A DNA stretch of 64,000 nucleotides from Comamonas testosteroni (GCA_008727115.1 CP044131.1:3348001-3412000); one strand, 5' to 3'. Counted from the stretch's first letter, positions 41,385 to 48,811 are shown. Notes: generated from the letters alone by a model not told the origin. Translations and numbers: made by a program.

Positions 41385-42431
41385 TTACCCGGCAGCACGC
41401 CGCCCAGAAAATGGATTACTGGCAGCAGCGTTATCTGCCATCCGCTGCTTTTCACGCGCCATAACCGCATCTTTCAGCTTTGTCATTTCCTGCACGATGG
41501 ACGAGCGACCAATACCAAGGCACACACCTACCCAGTCACCGGCCTGGCTGATACCCATGCCGCCCGCCTCCAATGCATCCAACCGGGCGCGCACCACCTG
41601 GCGCATATCAAATGTCCACTTCTGAGGCGTCAGAACCACCTTGCGGCCTTGCTGCAATGCCGCCGACTGCACAGCATGGGCTGCATCCGTCAGCAGCGCC
41701 TCAAGCTCTTGCACGGTCTTGGGTCTGCTCGCAATGGCTGGTGCTGCATCAGCCACCGCATCCGGTAGTGCCACAGCAGCCGCAGCATGGCCCCAACCCC
41801 AAAGCTCATGAGCTACCGATACAGGCACTGCAAGGCGGCCCAGAGACCGGACGTACCGTTCACACCGCTCCTTCCAATCCCCAAGGTTGATGTAGTAGTC
41901 CTCGCGGTATTTCTGCTCCCAAAGGATCGGCAACTCATTGGCCTTCGCCACCCTCTTCATCGCCTTGCAATACGCCACCCAGCCAGCACGGTAAAAAGGC
42001 TCTGCATTCGCTACATACCCTGGCCAGGAGTCGCGCCATGCTTCAGCAATCTCCCTCACCGTGCACATGGAGTAGGTGTGAGCGTATGAAAACGGCAAGT
42101 CCCCCCAAGCATCAACAGCCGCAGGGTTCAACCTGTCACCAAGAGATAGTGGATATGCATAGCCTTCATGGTTGAGCAAATACAGCACTTGTCGCCGGTA
42201 CTTAGAGTCAGCCTCATCCCATTGAATCAATGGACTGAAAACGGCATACAGCGACTTATCCCTCGGCCATTCTTTTTTGAAAGCCATCCAATGCAGCGCC
42301 TCATCAAGGCGCAAGAGTCGATCATTCACACCAGCGCCGCAACGCTGTAGGCCGTAAGGGCCAACGGCCTGAAACCCTTCTTCCGGCTCAATCTCTGCAC
42401 TACCCGCGTCGTGTTCAGCGCCAGCACCCAT
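41385..42431 (-). CDS. Unknown 348-residue element protein
   Basis: GAGG lies seven bases before the ATG at 42431. The N-terminal half contains aromatic-rich segments (ALHWMAFKKEWPRD, FSYAHTYSMCTVREIAEAW, YREDYYINLGDWKERC). The Ala-rich middle has KTVQELEALLTDAAHAVQ. The C-terminus (LDALEAGGMGISQAGDWVGV and GIGRSSIVQEMTKLKDAV) looks like a DNA-binding helix-turn-helix. I do not recognise a family. It could be a regulator or the element's accessory or interference protein; no phage structural signature is visible. It lies upstream of alpA on the same strand, with a 209-bp gap. Confidence 0.7.
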   Translation of the reverse strand: MGAGAEHDAGSAEIEPEEGFQAVGPYGLQRCGAGVNDRLLRLDEALHWMAFKKEWPRDKSLYAVFSPLIQWDEADSKYRRQVLYLLNHEGYAYPLSLGDRLNPAAVDAWGDLPFSYAHTYSMCTVREIAEAWRDSWPGYVANAEPFYRAGWVAYCKAMKRVAKANELPILWEQKYREDYYINLGDWKERCERYVRSLGRLAVPVSVAHELWGWGHAAAAVALPDAVADAAPAIASRPKTVQELEALLTDAAHAVQSAALQQGRKVVLTPQKWTFDMRQVVRARLDALEAGGMGISQAGDWVGVCLGIGRSSIVQEMTKLKDAVMAREKQRMADNAAASNPFSGRRAAG

Positions 42432-42496
42432 TTGCACACCTCTTCAAAAAGGAAAGCGCCAGCCCGTGCACACGCATGCACAGTGCTGGCGCTGGT

Positions 42497-42871
42497 TTAT
42501 TGCTGCGCTTGAGCCATCCTCAGCCGCCGCGCAGCAGCATCAATCACGCACTGCAGCCCGCCCAGCAAACTAGCCTGATGACTCAGAAAGAACAGCAAGT
42601 TTGAGCATTCACCAGCATCCTGAAAACTGCCAATGTGACCCGAGCCAGGCCCGTCATTCACCACCAGACATCCAATACCCTCGGTTAAATGCGCCAGGTA
42701 TGAGGCCAGATCCCCTGCCATGTCAGAACTTCCATTAGTCAGCCAATGCAGCTCATGCAGCGTCAAATTCGGTACGGCACGCTCCATCAACACTTCCAAC
42801 AGGGTACGCAGGCCAAAAGCGGGCAGACGCTCTGCCTCATTGGCCTGCTGCACAGGTGCTTTCTTCGTCAT
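42497..42871 (-). CDS. Small unknown element protein A
   Basis: A 124-residue protein beginning MTKKAPVQQANEAERLPAFG. It contains LTLHELHWLTNGSSDMAGDL and a hydrophobic C-terminal helix (LLFFLSHQASLLGGLQCVIDAA). It is third in a run of overlapping genes (43412 to 42497), each overlapping the next by four bases (ATGA), so it is made as one translation unit. Function unknown. Confidence 0.65.
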   Translation of the reverse strand: MTKKAPVQQANEAERLPAFGLRTLLEVLMERAVPNLTLHELHWLTNGSSDMAGDLASYLAHLTEGIGCLVVNDGPGSGHIGSFQDAGECSNLLFFLSHQASLLGGLQCVIDAAARRLRMAQAQQ

Positions 42872-43137
42872 TGCACACCCCCTTGCATGGCACCAGAGAC
42901 ATGCGCATCAGCACAAGCCAACAACTCAGCCGCCAAAGCCCGCGCCTGCTCAGGCGTGAACGCCATAAAGGTCTGATGAGAGACAAGATCGGTAGAGCAG
43001 GACAAACCCAGCTCCACCAGGCCCGTGCTGCGGGCCGCGTTGACGGTCAAATAACGCCCGCCTGATAGGTCAGTTTCAGAACTGAGCACGCAGCGCGAAT
43101 GCTCATCCATGCGCCGGGTAAAGGTGGTTTTGCTCAT
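42868..43137 (-). CDS. Small unknown element protein B
   Basis: An 89-residue protein, MSKTTFTRRMDEHSRCVLSS. It has a strand-rich centre (GGRYLTVNAARSTGLVELGL) and a C-terminal helix (TPEQARALAAELLACADAHV) like those of small phage-encoded proteins that bind DNA or other regulators. It overlaps its neighbours by four bases at both ends. Function unknown. Confidence 0.65.
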   Translation of the reverse strand: MSKTTFTRRMDEHSRCVLSSETDLSGGRYLTVNAARSTGLVELGLSCSTDLVSHQTFMAFTPEQARALAAELLACADAHVSGAMQGGVQ

Positions 43138-43412
43138 GCTGCAGCCCCTGCCTTTTCAAAGCCTTGACCACAGTGCCAAACGCCCACGCTGCCAATGATT
43201 TCACCGCCCGTAGCCTGATCGGCCAGGCAGCCCACGCCCTGCGCCAGCGCCTGTGCAGCATCGACCAGGCGGGCACGCTCCCAATCCTCCTCACAGGTCT
43301 GCGCAACCAGCAGCAGGCCATTGAGTGCCGCCATCTGGGTTGCGATGCTCTGCATGAGCATCTGCAGTTGCACCAAGTTGTAGCCGTCACGGCCTTTGCT
43401 TTGCATCGTCAT
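43134..43412 (-). CDS. Small unknown element protein C
   Basis: A 92-residue, mostly helical protein (YNLVQLQMLMQSIATQMAAL, ERARLVDAAQALAQGVGC) ending in a Gly-rich tail. It overlaps the next gene by four bases and begins three bases after protein D ends. It resembles small coiled adaptor proteins of satellites only in size. Function unknown. Confidence 0.65.
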   Translation of the reverse strand: MTMQSKGRDGYNLVQLQMLMQSIATQMAALNGLLLVAQTCEEDWERARLVDAAQALAQGVGCLADQATGGEIIGSVGVWHCGQGFEKAGAAA

Positions 43413-43415
43413 GGC

Positions 43416-43631
43416 TCAGCCCTCCATGCTCAAGGACAAGCCACGCAGCGCGGCCAGGGCCTGTACGGCTTTGCGGCGTGCACCGGACACATTGGCTTGC
43501 GGCTGGCGCAGGTAGAACACGGCCATGCTCAGCGCGTTATGCGCATCAGCATGCAGCTGGATAGGGTCAGGGGTGCCCGTAGTGGGCAAGGTGGACGCAG
43601 CTTTGTGGCTGGCCAAGGTAATAGCGGTCAT
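43416..43631 (-). CDS. Small unknown element protein D, first of the minus-strand operon
   Basis: A 71-residue protein from the ATG at 43631 with AGGAA upstream, beginning MTAITLASHKAASTLPTTGT. It has a helical end (ALSMAVFYLRQPQANVSGARRK). The frame stays open upstream to a GTG at 43865 (149 residues), but that part coincides with a structured RNA candidate and has unusual composition, so the short form is preferred. It opens the D-C-B-A gene run. Confidence 0.6.
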   Translation of the reverse strand: MTAITLASHKAASTLPTTGTPDPIQLHADAHNALSMAVFYLRQPQANVSGARRKAVQALAALRGLSLSMEG

Positions 43632-43690
43632 GGTCTGGATTCCTGCGTGAATCAAGCGAACCACCACTTGCGTTTTCAAGCGCAGCAGGT

Positions 43691-43755
43691 GGACGGGATG
43701 TTGAAAACACGCACGCAGGCGTGCGGCCATCCTTACGGGTAGGCCCATCCCGCCC
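43691..43755 (-). ncRNA. Candidate C4-type antisense RNA (phage/satellite immunity RNA)
   Basis: On the minus strand a clean three-way junction can be drawn. Closing stem GGGCGGGATG (43755-43746) pairs with CATCCCGTCC (43700-43691), with one G-T pair. Inside it are hairpin GGCC..GGCC with the loop CTACCCGTAAGGAT, and hairpin GCACGC-CT-GCGTGC. It lies in the leader of the operon that leads to alpA and the primase, the same place as the CI/C4 RNA of P4 and P1. The fold is seen in the sequence; the family assignment is from memory. Confidence 0.6.
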
Positions 43756-43865
43756 ATAACCATGGGGGAGCGATGCAGGCGCACCAGTCCCCAGAATTTG
43801 GGCGTGACAAAACCCCGCTTATCGGTGGGGGTTGCAACCTCTGCGTGTTTGGTGTTTTCAAGCAC

Positions 43866-43983
43866 CGGGCCTCTCGGCTTGCCGCGATTGTGCCATGAAG
43901 TGCGGCAGGGGCGTCAAGCCTTGATTTGGCTTTTTTGTTCAGTTGTCCACTTTGTCCATGGATTTTCTATAGGAGTAGAACGC
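43866..43983. promoter_or_regulatory. Divergent control region of the element
   Basis: Short region between the leader of the minus-strand operon and the plus-strand gene at 43984. It contains TGTTCAGTTGTCCA (43936-43949) and then TTGTCCA, part of a larger inverted pair (see findings), plus a T-rich tract. It probably holds opposed promoters and repressor operators; -10/-35 boxes are not clear. Confidence 0.5.
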
Positions 43984-44155
43984 ATGGACTCGCAAGCACC
44001 CGCGCCCGTGCTTATGCGCCTCTGCATGCCTGGCGCGCGCTTAAAGATCAATGAAGTGGACGCCAGGGAATGCTGCAGCCTCAACCCTGAAAAGGGTCAA
44101 AAGCATATTGTTGGTGAACTCAGTGGAAATGCTGGACACCCTGGACAACTGAACA
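43936..44155. repeat. Perfect 14-bp inverted repeat pair flanking the plus-strand gene start
   Basis: TGTTCAGTTGTCCA at 43936-43949 and its exact reverse complement TGGACAACTGAACA at 44142-44155. Each continues into a second TGTCCA half-site three bases further. The first copy lies upstream of the gene at 43984 and the second within it. This looks like distal operators for a looping repressor. Confidence 0.7.
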
Positions 44156-44220
44156 CTACATGCAGCAAAAGGCTCACCATTCCGGCCACTGCATCACAAG
44201 CTAGGTGCACCATCACCTAA
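43984..44220 (+). CDS. Possible small divergent element gene
   Basis: AGGAG eight bases before an ATG gives a 78-residue frame (MDSQAPAPVLMRLCMPGARL then KINEVDARECC). It has several cysteines and a Thr/Ala-rich end. It is the only plus-strand candidate in the element and faces away from the replication operon, where satellites keep their repressor. However, no helix-turn-helix is recognisable, and an operator-like repeat lies inside it, so it may instead be non-coding. Confidence 0.4.
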   Translation: MDSQAPAPVLMRLCMPGARLKINEVDARECCSLNPEKGQKHIVGELSGNAGHPGQLNTTCSKRLTIPATASQARCTIT

Positions 44221-44587
44221 GCCACTGTACGGCAGCGAATCGCGCCTCCAGACGTACAGGCAATGCAGCGCAATTCAGGCGCGCCGCCGTTTAAAAACAA
44301 GCGCCTATTACACCAGAAACCGCAGCCGGTACGGGGCACCAGGGGAATGCCTTTCGCGTGCTTTTCCCGCACTGTCCACCCACATGCACCACCGTGCAGA
44401 CCAGCGCCAGCACAGGCCAGCCAGGCACAGCCGCGCGCCCCTTGGCCCAAGCCCCATCACCCAGGCTTTGCCATGCCATTTTCTGGAGCCATGCGCGCCC
44501 CCAAAAGCTAGATGCAACAGAAGCAAGCAAGAGGCTAAAAACAAAGAGAAAAGAGTAAATATTTCATATCAAGAAAAAACTCTCTAT

Positions 44588-44715
44588 ATGTCCCCAACTT
44601 GACCCCACTTTGACCCCAAAATGTCCCCAAACTATTTGATAGCGCTAAATCCTTTATTCATCAGTGTTTCAAGGACATAGCATTTTCAGAAAACGCCGTG
44701 TCCCCATGTCCCCAC
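44588..44715. repeat. Iteron-like TGTCCCCAA repeats, right cluster
   Basis: TGTCCCCAACTTGACCCCAC, TTTGACCCCAAAATGTCCCC, AAAC and, 60 bp on, GTGTCCCCATGTCCCCACGG. These are the same nonamers as the 37.1-kb cluster in the opposite sense, lying beside an AT-rich stretch. In a circular form the two clusters would be about 2 kb apart, with the integrase and att between them. Confidence 0.75.
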
Positions 44716-44785
44716 GGAAAATCATCTCCTACGCGAGTTGATTTGCCTTGCGGGCCGCGCCGCAGCCTGGCTTACAGGCACAAAA

Positions 44786-44807
44786 AAGCCGCCTCGGTGG
44801 GCGGCTT
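44786..44807 (-). terminator. Intrinsic terminator of the integrase gene
   Basis: On the minus strand AAGCCGCC and GGCGGCTT close a six-base loop, followed by TTTTTTG. It lies 57 bp beyond the integrase stop codon. Confidence 0.88.
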
Positions 44808-44863
44808 GTGAACCAGGTGCAGGCGTGTGGCTGGCGCTGCCGGTCGGGCCTGACTTGGCCAGA

Positions 44864-46069
44864 CTACCCAGCGCGCTGGCGCAGGTGCAGTACCTTGCCG
44901 CTTTTGCAGCCCTCCAGGTAATCGGCCCACCACTGCAGTAGCTTGGTGCGCTCGGCCATGTAGGTGCTGCGGTGATATGCGGCCCGCACTTCGTTGCGCT
45001 CCTTGTGGGCCAACTGGCGCTCAATCACATCAGGCCGCCACCCGGTTTCATTGGCCACAGTAGAGAACAGCGCCCGAAAGCCGTGGGCCGTGGCCAGGTT
45101 TTTGTAGCCCATACGGGCCATGGCTGAGTTGAAGGTGTTCTCGCTCAGCGGTTTGCTGGGATAGAAGGGGCTGGGAAAGACCAGTTCACGCCCGCCGCTC
45201 AGGGCCTGCATGGACTGCAGCAGCTCCAGAGCCTGGCTGGACAAGGGAATGCGGTGCTCTTGCCGCATCTTCATGCGCTCGGCAGGGATGGTCCACATGG
45301 CTGCATCCATATCCACTTCATCCCAGCGTGCGCCGCGTATCTCGCCGGGTCGTGTGGCCGTCAGCATCAGCAGACGCAGTGCGTGCACGGTGTGGAGGTC
45401 ACCGTCGTAGGCGTCCAGTTGCGCCAGGAAGGCAGGCAAGTCTTTCGCATCAAGCGCGGCACGGTGCTTGACTTCACGCGGCTTGAGGATTTCGGCGGGC
45501 ATCAGATCCAGCATAGGGTTGCTGTCCACACGGCCATGGATAACAGCCCAGCGAAAAATCGCCTTGACCCGCTGCAGCACGCGCCCGGCTTGCTCGCCTG
45601 CACCGCGCGCCTCAATCGCCTTCACTGCATTCATCACCTCCAGCGGCTTGATGCTGGCCAGCGGGCGCGCGCCCATGGTCTTGAGAATGTCAGTCTCCAG
45701 CGATGCATGAATGCGCTCTCGCGTCTGCTGCTCCCACTTGGCCGACTGGTGCTCCATCCACTCCAGGGCCACGGCCCGGAAGGTATTGACAGACTCATGC
45801 ACGGCTTTGGTCTTGGCGGCCTTGCGCTGCTCGGCGGGATCATCCCCCGACTGGATGGCCTGGCGTGCTTGGCTGGCCAGCTCTCGCGCATCCTTCAGGC
45901 TCACTGCTGGATAGACCCCCAGCGCCAGCAGCTTTTCTTTTCCGGCAATGCGGTACTTCAAGCGCCAGTAGCGGCCACCGGCAGCGGTCAGTTCCAGGTA
46001 CAGGCCACCGCCGTCAAAGTGTTTGCCGGGTTCGGACAGGGTTCGCAGCTTGGCGTCGGTCAGCTTCAT
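44864..46069 (-). CDS. int: P4-type tyrosine recombinase (integrase)
   Basis: A 401-residue site-specific integrase of the DUF4102 arm-binding class. The N-terminal MKLTDAKLRTLSEPGKHFDG and YWRLKYRIAGKEKLLALG form the DUF4102 domain. Residues 95-190 are the SAM-like core-binding domain. The catalytic domain has Arg240 (TATRPGE), His329-Arg332 (HGFR), His355 (LAHKE) and the nucleophile Tyr365 (RAAYHR). It lies at the right end, 100 bp inside attR, reading inward, as in P4-like elements. It should mediate insertion into tRNA-Arg(CCT). Confidence 0.97.
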   Translation of the reverse strand: MKLTDAKLRTLSEPGKHFDGGGLYLELTAAGGRYWRLKYRIAGKEKLLALGVYPAVSLKDARELASQARQAIQSGDDPAEQRKAAKTKAVHESVNTFRAVALEWMEHQSAKWEQQTRERIHASLETDILKTMGARPLASIKPLEVMNAVKAIEARGAGEQAGRVLQRVKAIFRWAVIHGRVDSNPMLDLMPAEILKPREVKHRAALDAKDLPAFLAQLDAYDGDLHTVHALRLLMLTATRPGEIRGARWDEVDMDAAMWTIPAERMKMRQEHRIPLSSQALELLQSMQALSGGRELVFPSPFYPSKPLSENTFNSAMARMGYKNLATAHGFRALFSTVANETGWRPDVIERQLAHKERNEVRAAYHRSTYMAERTKLLQWWADYLEGCKSGKVLHLRQRAG

Positions 46070-46112
46070 GGGGGGTATCCTCGACAGTCTGGGGGTACAT
46101 TTGGGGGTACAT
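46069..46112 (+). repeat. Direct TGGGGGTACAT repeats near attR (candidate integrase arm sites)
   Basis: TGGGGGGTATCC at 46069-46080 and two exact TGGGGGTACAT copies at 46090-46100 and 46102-46112, overlapping the integrase start and its upstream region. They have the same word and orientation as the attL cluster. A role in integrase self-regulation is plausible. Confidence 0.75.
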
Positions 46113-46171
46113 TTCTAAATCACATCCAGACTATCAAGCATTCATGCGGGTTTCAAGCCTAAGTGTGAGTT

Positions 46172-46224
46172 CTGTCGGGGGACCAAATTCAAGGCTGCGA
46201 AGGTGCATAACCTTCCGGCCTTTT
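46172..46224. other. attR: right direct repeat of the integrated element
   Basis: CTGTCGGGGGACCAAATTCAAGG-TGCGAAGG..CGGCCTTTT, nearly the same as attL with one G fewer and a T for C. It carries only the tRNA 3' tail and the terminator hairpin. Chromosomal sequence resumes after it, 14 bp before the GGDEF gene's stop codon. Confidence 0.92.
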
Positions 46225-46237
46225 CTGTTGGCGAGTG

Positions 46238-47293
46238 CTAAAAGCCAGTGTGGCGTGATTCATCCGCCCCGGCGCTTCTCTCGGATGCATGCTTGCGAAC
46301 CGATTTGATCTGATACATGGCTGCATCGGCTTTCTGCAGTGCATCATCCACATCGGTCTCATCTGGGTTCAGGCCGACCAAGCCCACGCTTGCACCCGGG
46401 TAAGCAATGCGGCGGCCATCGGCTAATTCAACACAGGTAACGGACACGCTAGACAAGCGTCTCTGCAGCTCTTGGAGTGTGGGGGAGCAATCCTGCGTCA
46501 ATTGAGGGCCCACGCCCACCATGACAAATTCGTCGCCACCAAACCGTGCCAGCATGTCGCTTCCGCGCAAGGCAGTACGCAATTTTTCGGCCTGCGAGCG
46601 CATCAATGCATCTCCTGCTTCATGCCCAAAATGGTCGTTGATCTGCTTGAAGTCATCCAGGTCAATAAATCCGACCAGAACCCACTCACGCGTACGCCGG
46701 CAGTGTGCAATGACGCGTTGCAACTCCTCTGTGACACAGCGCCGGTTAGGCAAGCCCGTCAACGCATCCAGCATGACCAGCGATGACAGTTCCTCATTGG
46801 CTTTCTGCAAGGATCTCAGCAACTGTTCGCGCTCTGCAAATCCTCCAATGATCGTGGCAAACAGTCGCAATGTGTCTTTGGCCTCATCGCTCAGAGACTG
46901 CGACTTTGTGCTGGCTGCACACAGCGTTCCATAGAGTGATCCATCCGCAAATCTGACGGGGGTGCTGACATAGGTCTTAATCCCCAGCTTTTGGGCAGCG
47001 CCCGAGTCAGCCCAACATTCCGTCACGTTGTTCACGTAATTGCGACCTTCATCCAGCGCTCTTTTGCACAAGGTGTCGGCCCAGGGAACTTGCAGCCCTT
47101 CGGGAATATTCATCTTGCCCTTGTTGAGTGAATACAGAACGCTCTGGACGCCGCGCGACTCATCCACGGTCGTGAGGTAGGCCGACTCTAATTCGGTCAC
47201 CTCGATCAATATCTCCAGCAAGGGTTGCGTGAATGCGCACAGCGTCTGGGAAGAAGTCACAGAGCTGGAGAGGCGCTGAACTATCGATGGCAT
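46238..47293 (-). CDS. GAF-GGDEF diguanylate cyclase-like protein
   Basis: A 351-residue cytosolic protein. An N-terminal GAF sensor domain (about 15-165; YVSTPVRFADGSLYGTLCAAS) and a short coiled linker lead to a GGDEF domain with the intact active motif ARFGGDEFVMVG, preceded by DALTGLPNRR and DLDDFKQINDHFGHEAGD. It should make cyclic di-GMP. The I-site RxxD five residues before GGDEF is present as RGSD. The ATG at 47293 matches the start of the GAF helix. It is next to attR but belongs to the chromosome. Confidence 0.9.
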   Translation of the reverse strand: MPSIVQRLSSSVTSSQTLCAFTQPLLEILIEVTELESAYLTTVDESRGVQSVLYSLNKGKMNIPEGLQVPWADTLCKRALDEGRNYVNNVTECWADSGAAQKLGIKTYVSTPVRFADGSLYGTLCAASTKSQSLSDEAKDTLRLFATIIGGFAEREQLLRSLQKANEELSSLVMLDALTGLPNRRCVTEELQRVIAHCRRTREWVLVGFIDLDDFKQINDHFGHEAGDALMRSQAEKLRTALRGSDMLARFGGDEFVMVGVGPQLTQDCSPTLQELQRRLSSVSVTCVELADGRRIAYPGASVGLVGLNPDETDVDDALQKADAAMYQIKSVRKHASERSAGADESRHTGF

Positions 47294-47428
47294 CGGGCAA
47301 CCTTTGATGAAGTAGAGGTGGCGGAGAGAAAAACACAGGCGAGGTCTGCATGTCTCGTGAGTACAGAGTCTGAGTGTGCGTTGCACATCATGCAAAGTTT
47401 TGCAGGCCTTGCCAGGCGCCACTCCATG

Positions 47429-48811
47429 TCAATGTCTGTAAGACGATTTCTTCGGCCACCGTACCCTGACTCTCAGTCCACCCAACTGGGGGGAAGCATC
47501 GAGTAGCAACTCGGCTCCACTCGCTTGAGCGATGCTTTGCACGATGGCCAGTCCCAGCCCACTGCCTCCAGCCTTGCCTGCAGCATCACTTCCCCGAACA
47601 AAGCGCTGCAATACACGCTGACGCTCGGACACTTCAATACCCGCACCTGAGTCCTCAACCACCAGCGAACGCCCTTGGGCATCGCTGTGCCAGCCGATAT
47701 CCACGCGCCCCCCAGCGGGAACGTATTTAACAGCGTTATCCAGCAGGTTGCGCAATAAAACCTTCAGCGCCTGTGCATCAGCATCGACGGTGAATGCGCT
47801 TTGCTGTTGAGGGTCTTCGCTCAGCCCCATATCAATGCCCTTGGCATGGGCTGCGGGGGCTGCATCGGCCAGCGCCTGCTCCACAAGCTGGCGTAAATCC
47901 ACCCGTGCAGTTGAGGCTGCCTGCTCAGCACTCTCTTGCCTGGCCAAATCCAGCAATTGCTCGACCAGTCTGCTCGCTCTTTCAATGCCTTGTGCCAGAT
48001 GCATCTCGGCAGCTGCTTGCTCATCTTGGTCTTGCGCTTTGTGCAGCAGCTGCAGTTGCAGTTTCAAAGCGGCCAATGGCGAGCGCAGTTCATGGGCTGC
48101 ATCTGCTACAAAATTCTGCTGCGCCTCGAATGCCAGACGTACACGCAGCAACAGGCTGTTGAGCTCTTGGACTAATGGACGTATTTCATCGGGCAAGCCT
48201 TCTTCTGCCACAGGCGCCAAGTCCTGCGGTTGGCGCAAGGCCAGCTCGCGCCGCACCCGCTGCACCGGCATCAATGAATGGCGAATCACCCACCATACGA
48301 TCAGCGCCAACAACGGCAGCAAGAGCACCACCGGCAGCAAGCTGCGCCAGGCCGCCTCACGTGCCAGCGCCTGACGTACGCGCATATCCTGCGCAATCTG
48401 GATAACCTGAGATCTTGTTTGCAGAGAGAACACTCTGTATACCGTGCCCCGTACCGGAATATTGGCAAACCCCAGCACCGCCATCTGAGGCAAAGCATCC
48501 CCCAGTGCCGACTCAAAAATTCTCAGCCCTTCATTCGTCCAGACCTGCACGATGAATTCATGGTTCTCATCTTCAGGCGGTGTTCCCTGCGGCCTGCCCT
48601 TGGCATCCACAGGCAGGCCCGCGCGCAATGCAAATGCTGTTTGCTGCATCTGATAGTCGAACAGTGTGTCCGTCTGCTCCAGCGCATTGCGATAGGCAAA
48701 TACGCCTTGCAGCACCATGATGCCCCAAATGGCCATGCCTATCAGTGACAGCAAGCGCCCCCCCAAGGAGCCTGGAAGTCGGAATGCGCCGGGCACTTTG
48801 AAACCCCTCAT
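47429..48811 (-). CDS. Sensor histidine kinase (QseC/TctE-like)
   Basis: A 460-residue inner-membrane kinase. TM1 is at about 18-36, followed by a periplasmic region of about 120 residues, TM2 at 158-177 and a short linker. The dimerisation box AHELRSPLAAL has phospho-acceptor His240. The ATPase domain has the N box LLRNLLDNAVKYV, G1 DSGAGI and G2 GGSGLGLAIV. It overlaps the upstream response-regulator gene by four bases. The stimulus is unknown; related systems sense tricarboxylates or quorum signals. Confidence 0.93.
   Translation of the reverse strand: MRGFKVPGAFRLPGSLGGRLLSLIGMAIWGIMVLQGVFAYRNALEQTDTLFDYQMQQTAFALRAGLPVDAKGRPQGTPPEDENHEFIVQVWTNEGLRIFESALGDALPQMAVLGFANIPVRGTVYRVFSLQTRSQVIQIAQDMRVRQALAREAAWRSLLPVVLLLPLLALIVWWVIRHSLMPVQRVRRELALRQPQDLAPVAEEGLPDEIRPLVQELNSLLLRVRLAFEAQQNFVADAAHELRSPLAALKLQLQLLHKAQDQDEQAAAEMHLAQGIERASRLVEQLLDLARQESAEQAASTARVDLRQLVEQALADAAPAAHAKGIDMGLSEDPQQQSAFTVDADAQALKVLLRNLLDNAVKYVPAGGRVDIGWHSDAQGRSLVVEDSGAGIEVSERQRVLQRFVRGSDAAGKAGGSGLGLAIVQSIAQASGAELLLDASPQLGGLRVRVRWPKKSSYRH

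Larger units (their letters stand above)
44221..44863. other. Non-coding region between the divergent gene and the integrase
   Basis: Several overlapping short frames occur on both strands (44217-44558), but none has a ribosome site or recognisable product. From 44520 the sequence becomes AT-rich (AAAAACAAAGAGAAAAGAG), followed by the right iteron-like cluster and the integrase terminator. It may hold the replication origin or the cis-acting control site of the element. Confidence 0.5.

Noticed and set aside
43632-43865. N-terminal extension of element protein D to a GTG at 43865
   Set aside because: The extension overlaps the three-way-junction RNA fold and lacks a ribosome site, whereas the ATG at 43631 has one. 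A read-through leader peptide cannot be excluded.
44217-44558. Several overlapping frames on both strands between the divergent gene and the integrase
   Set aside because: They compete in the same DNA, have no Shine-Dalgarno and give Pro/Ala/His-rich products without motifs.
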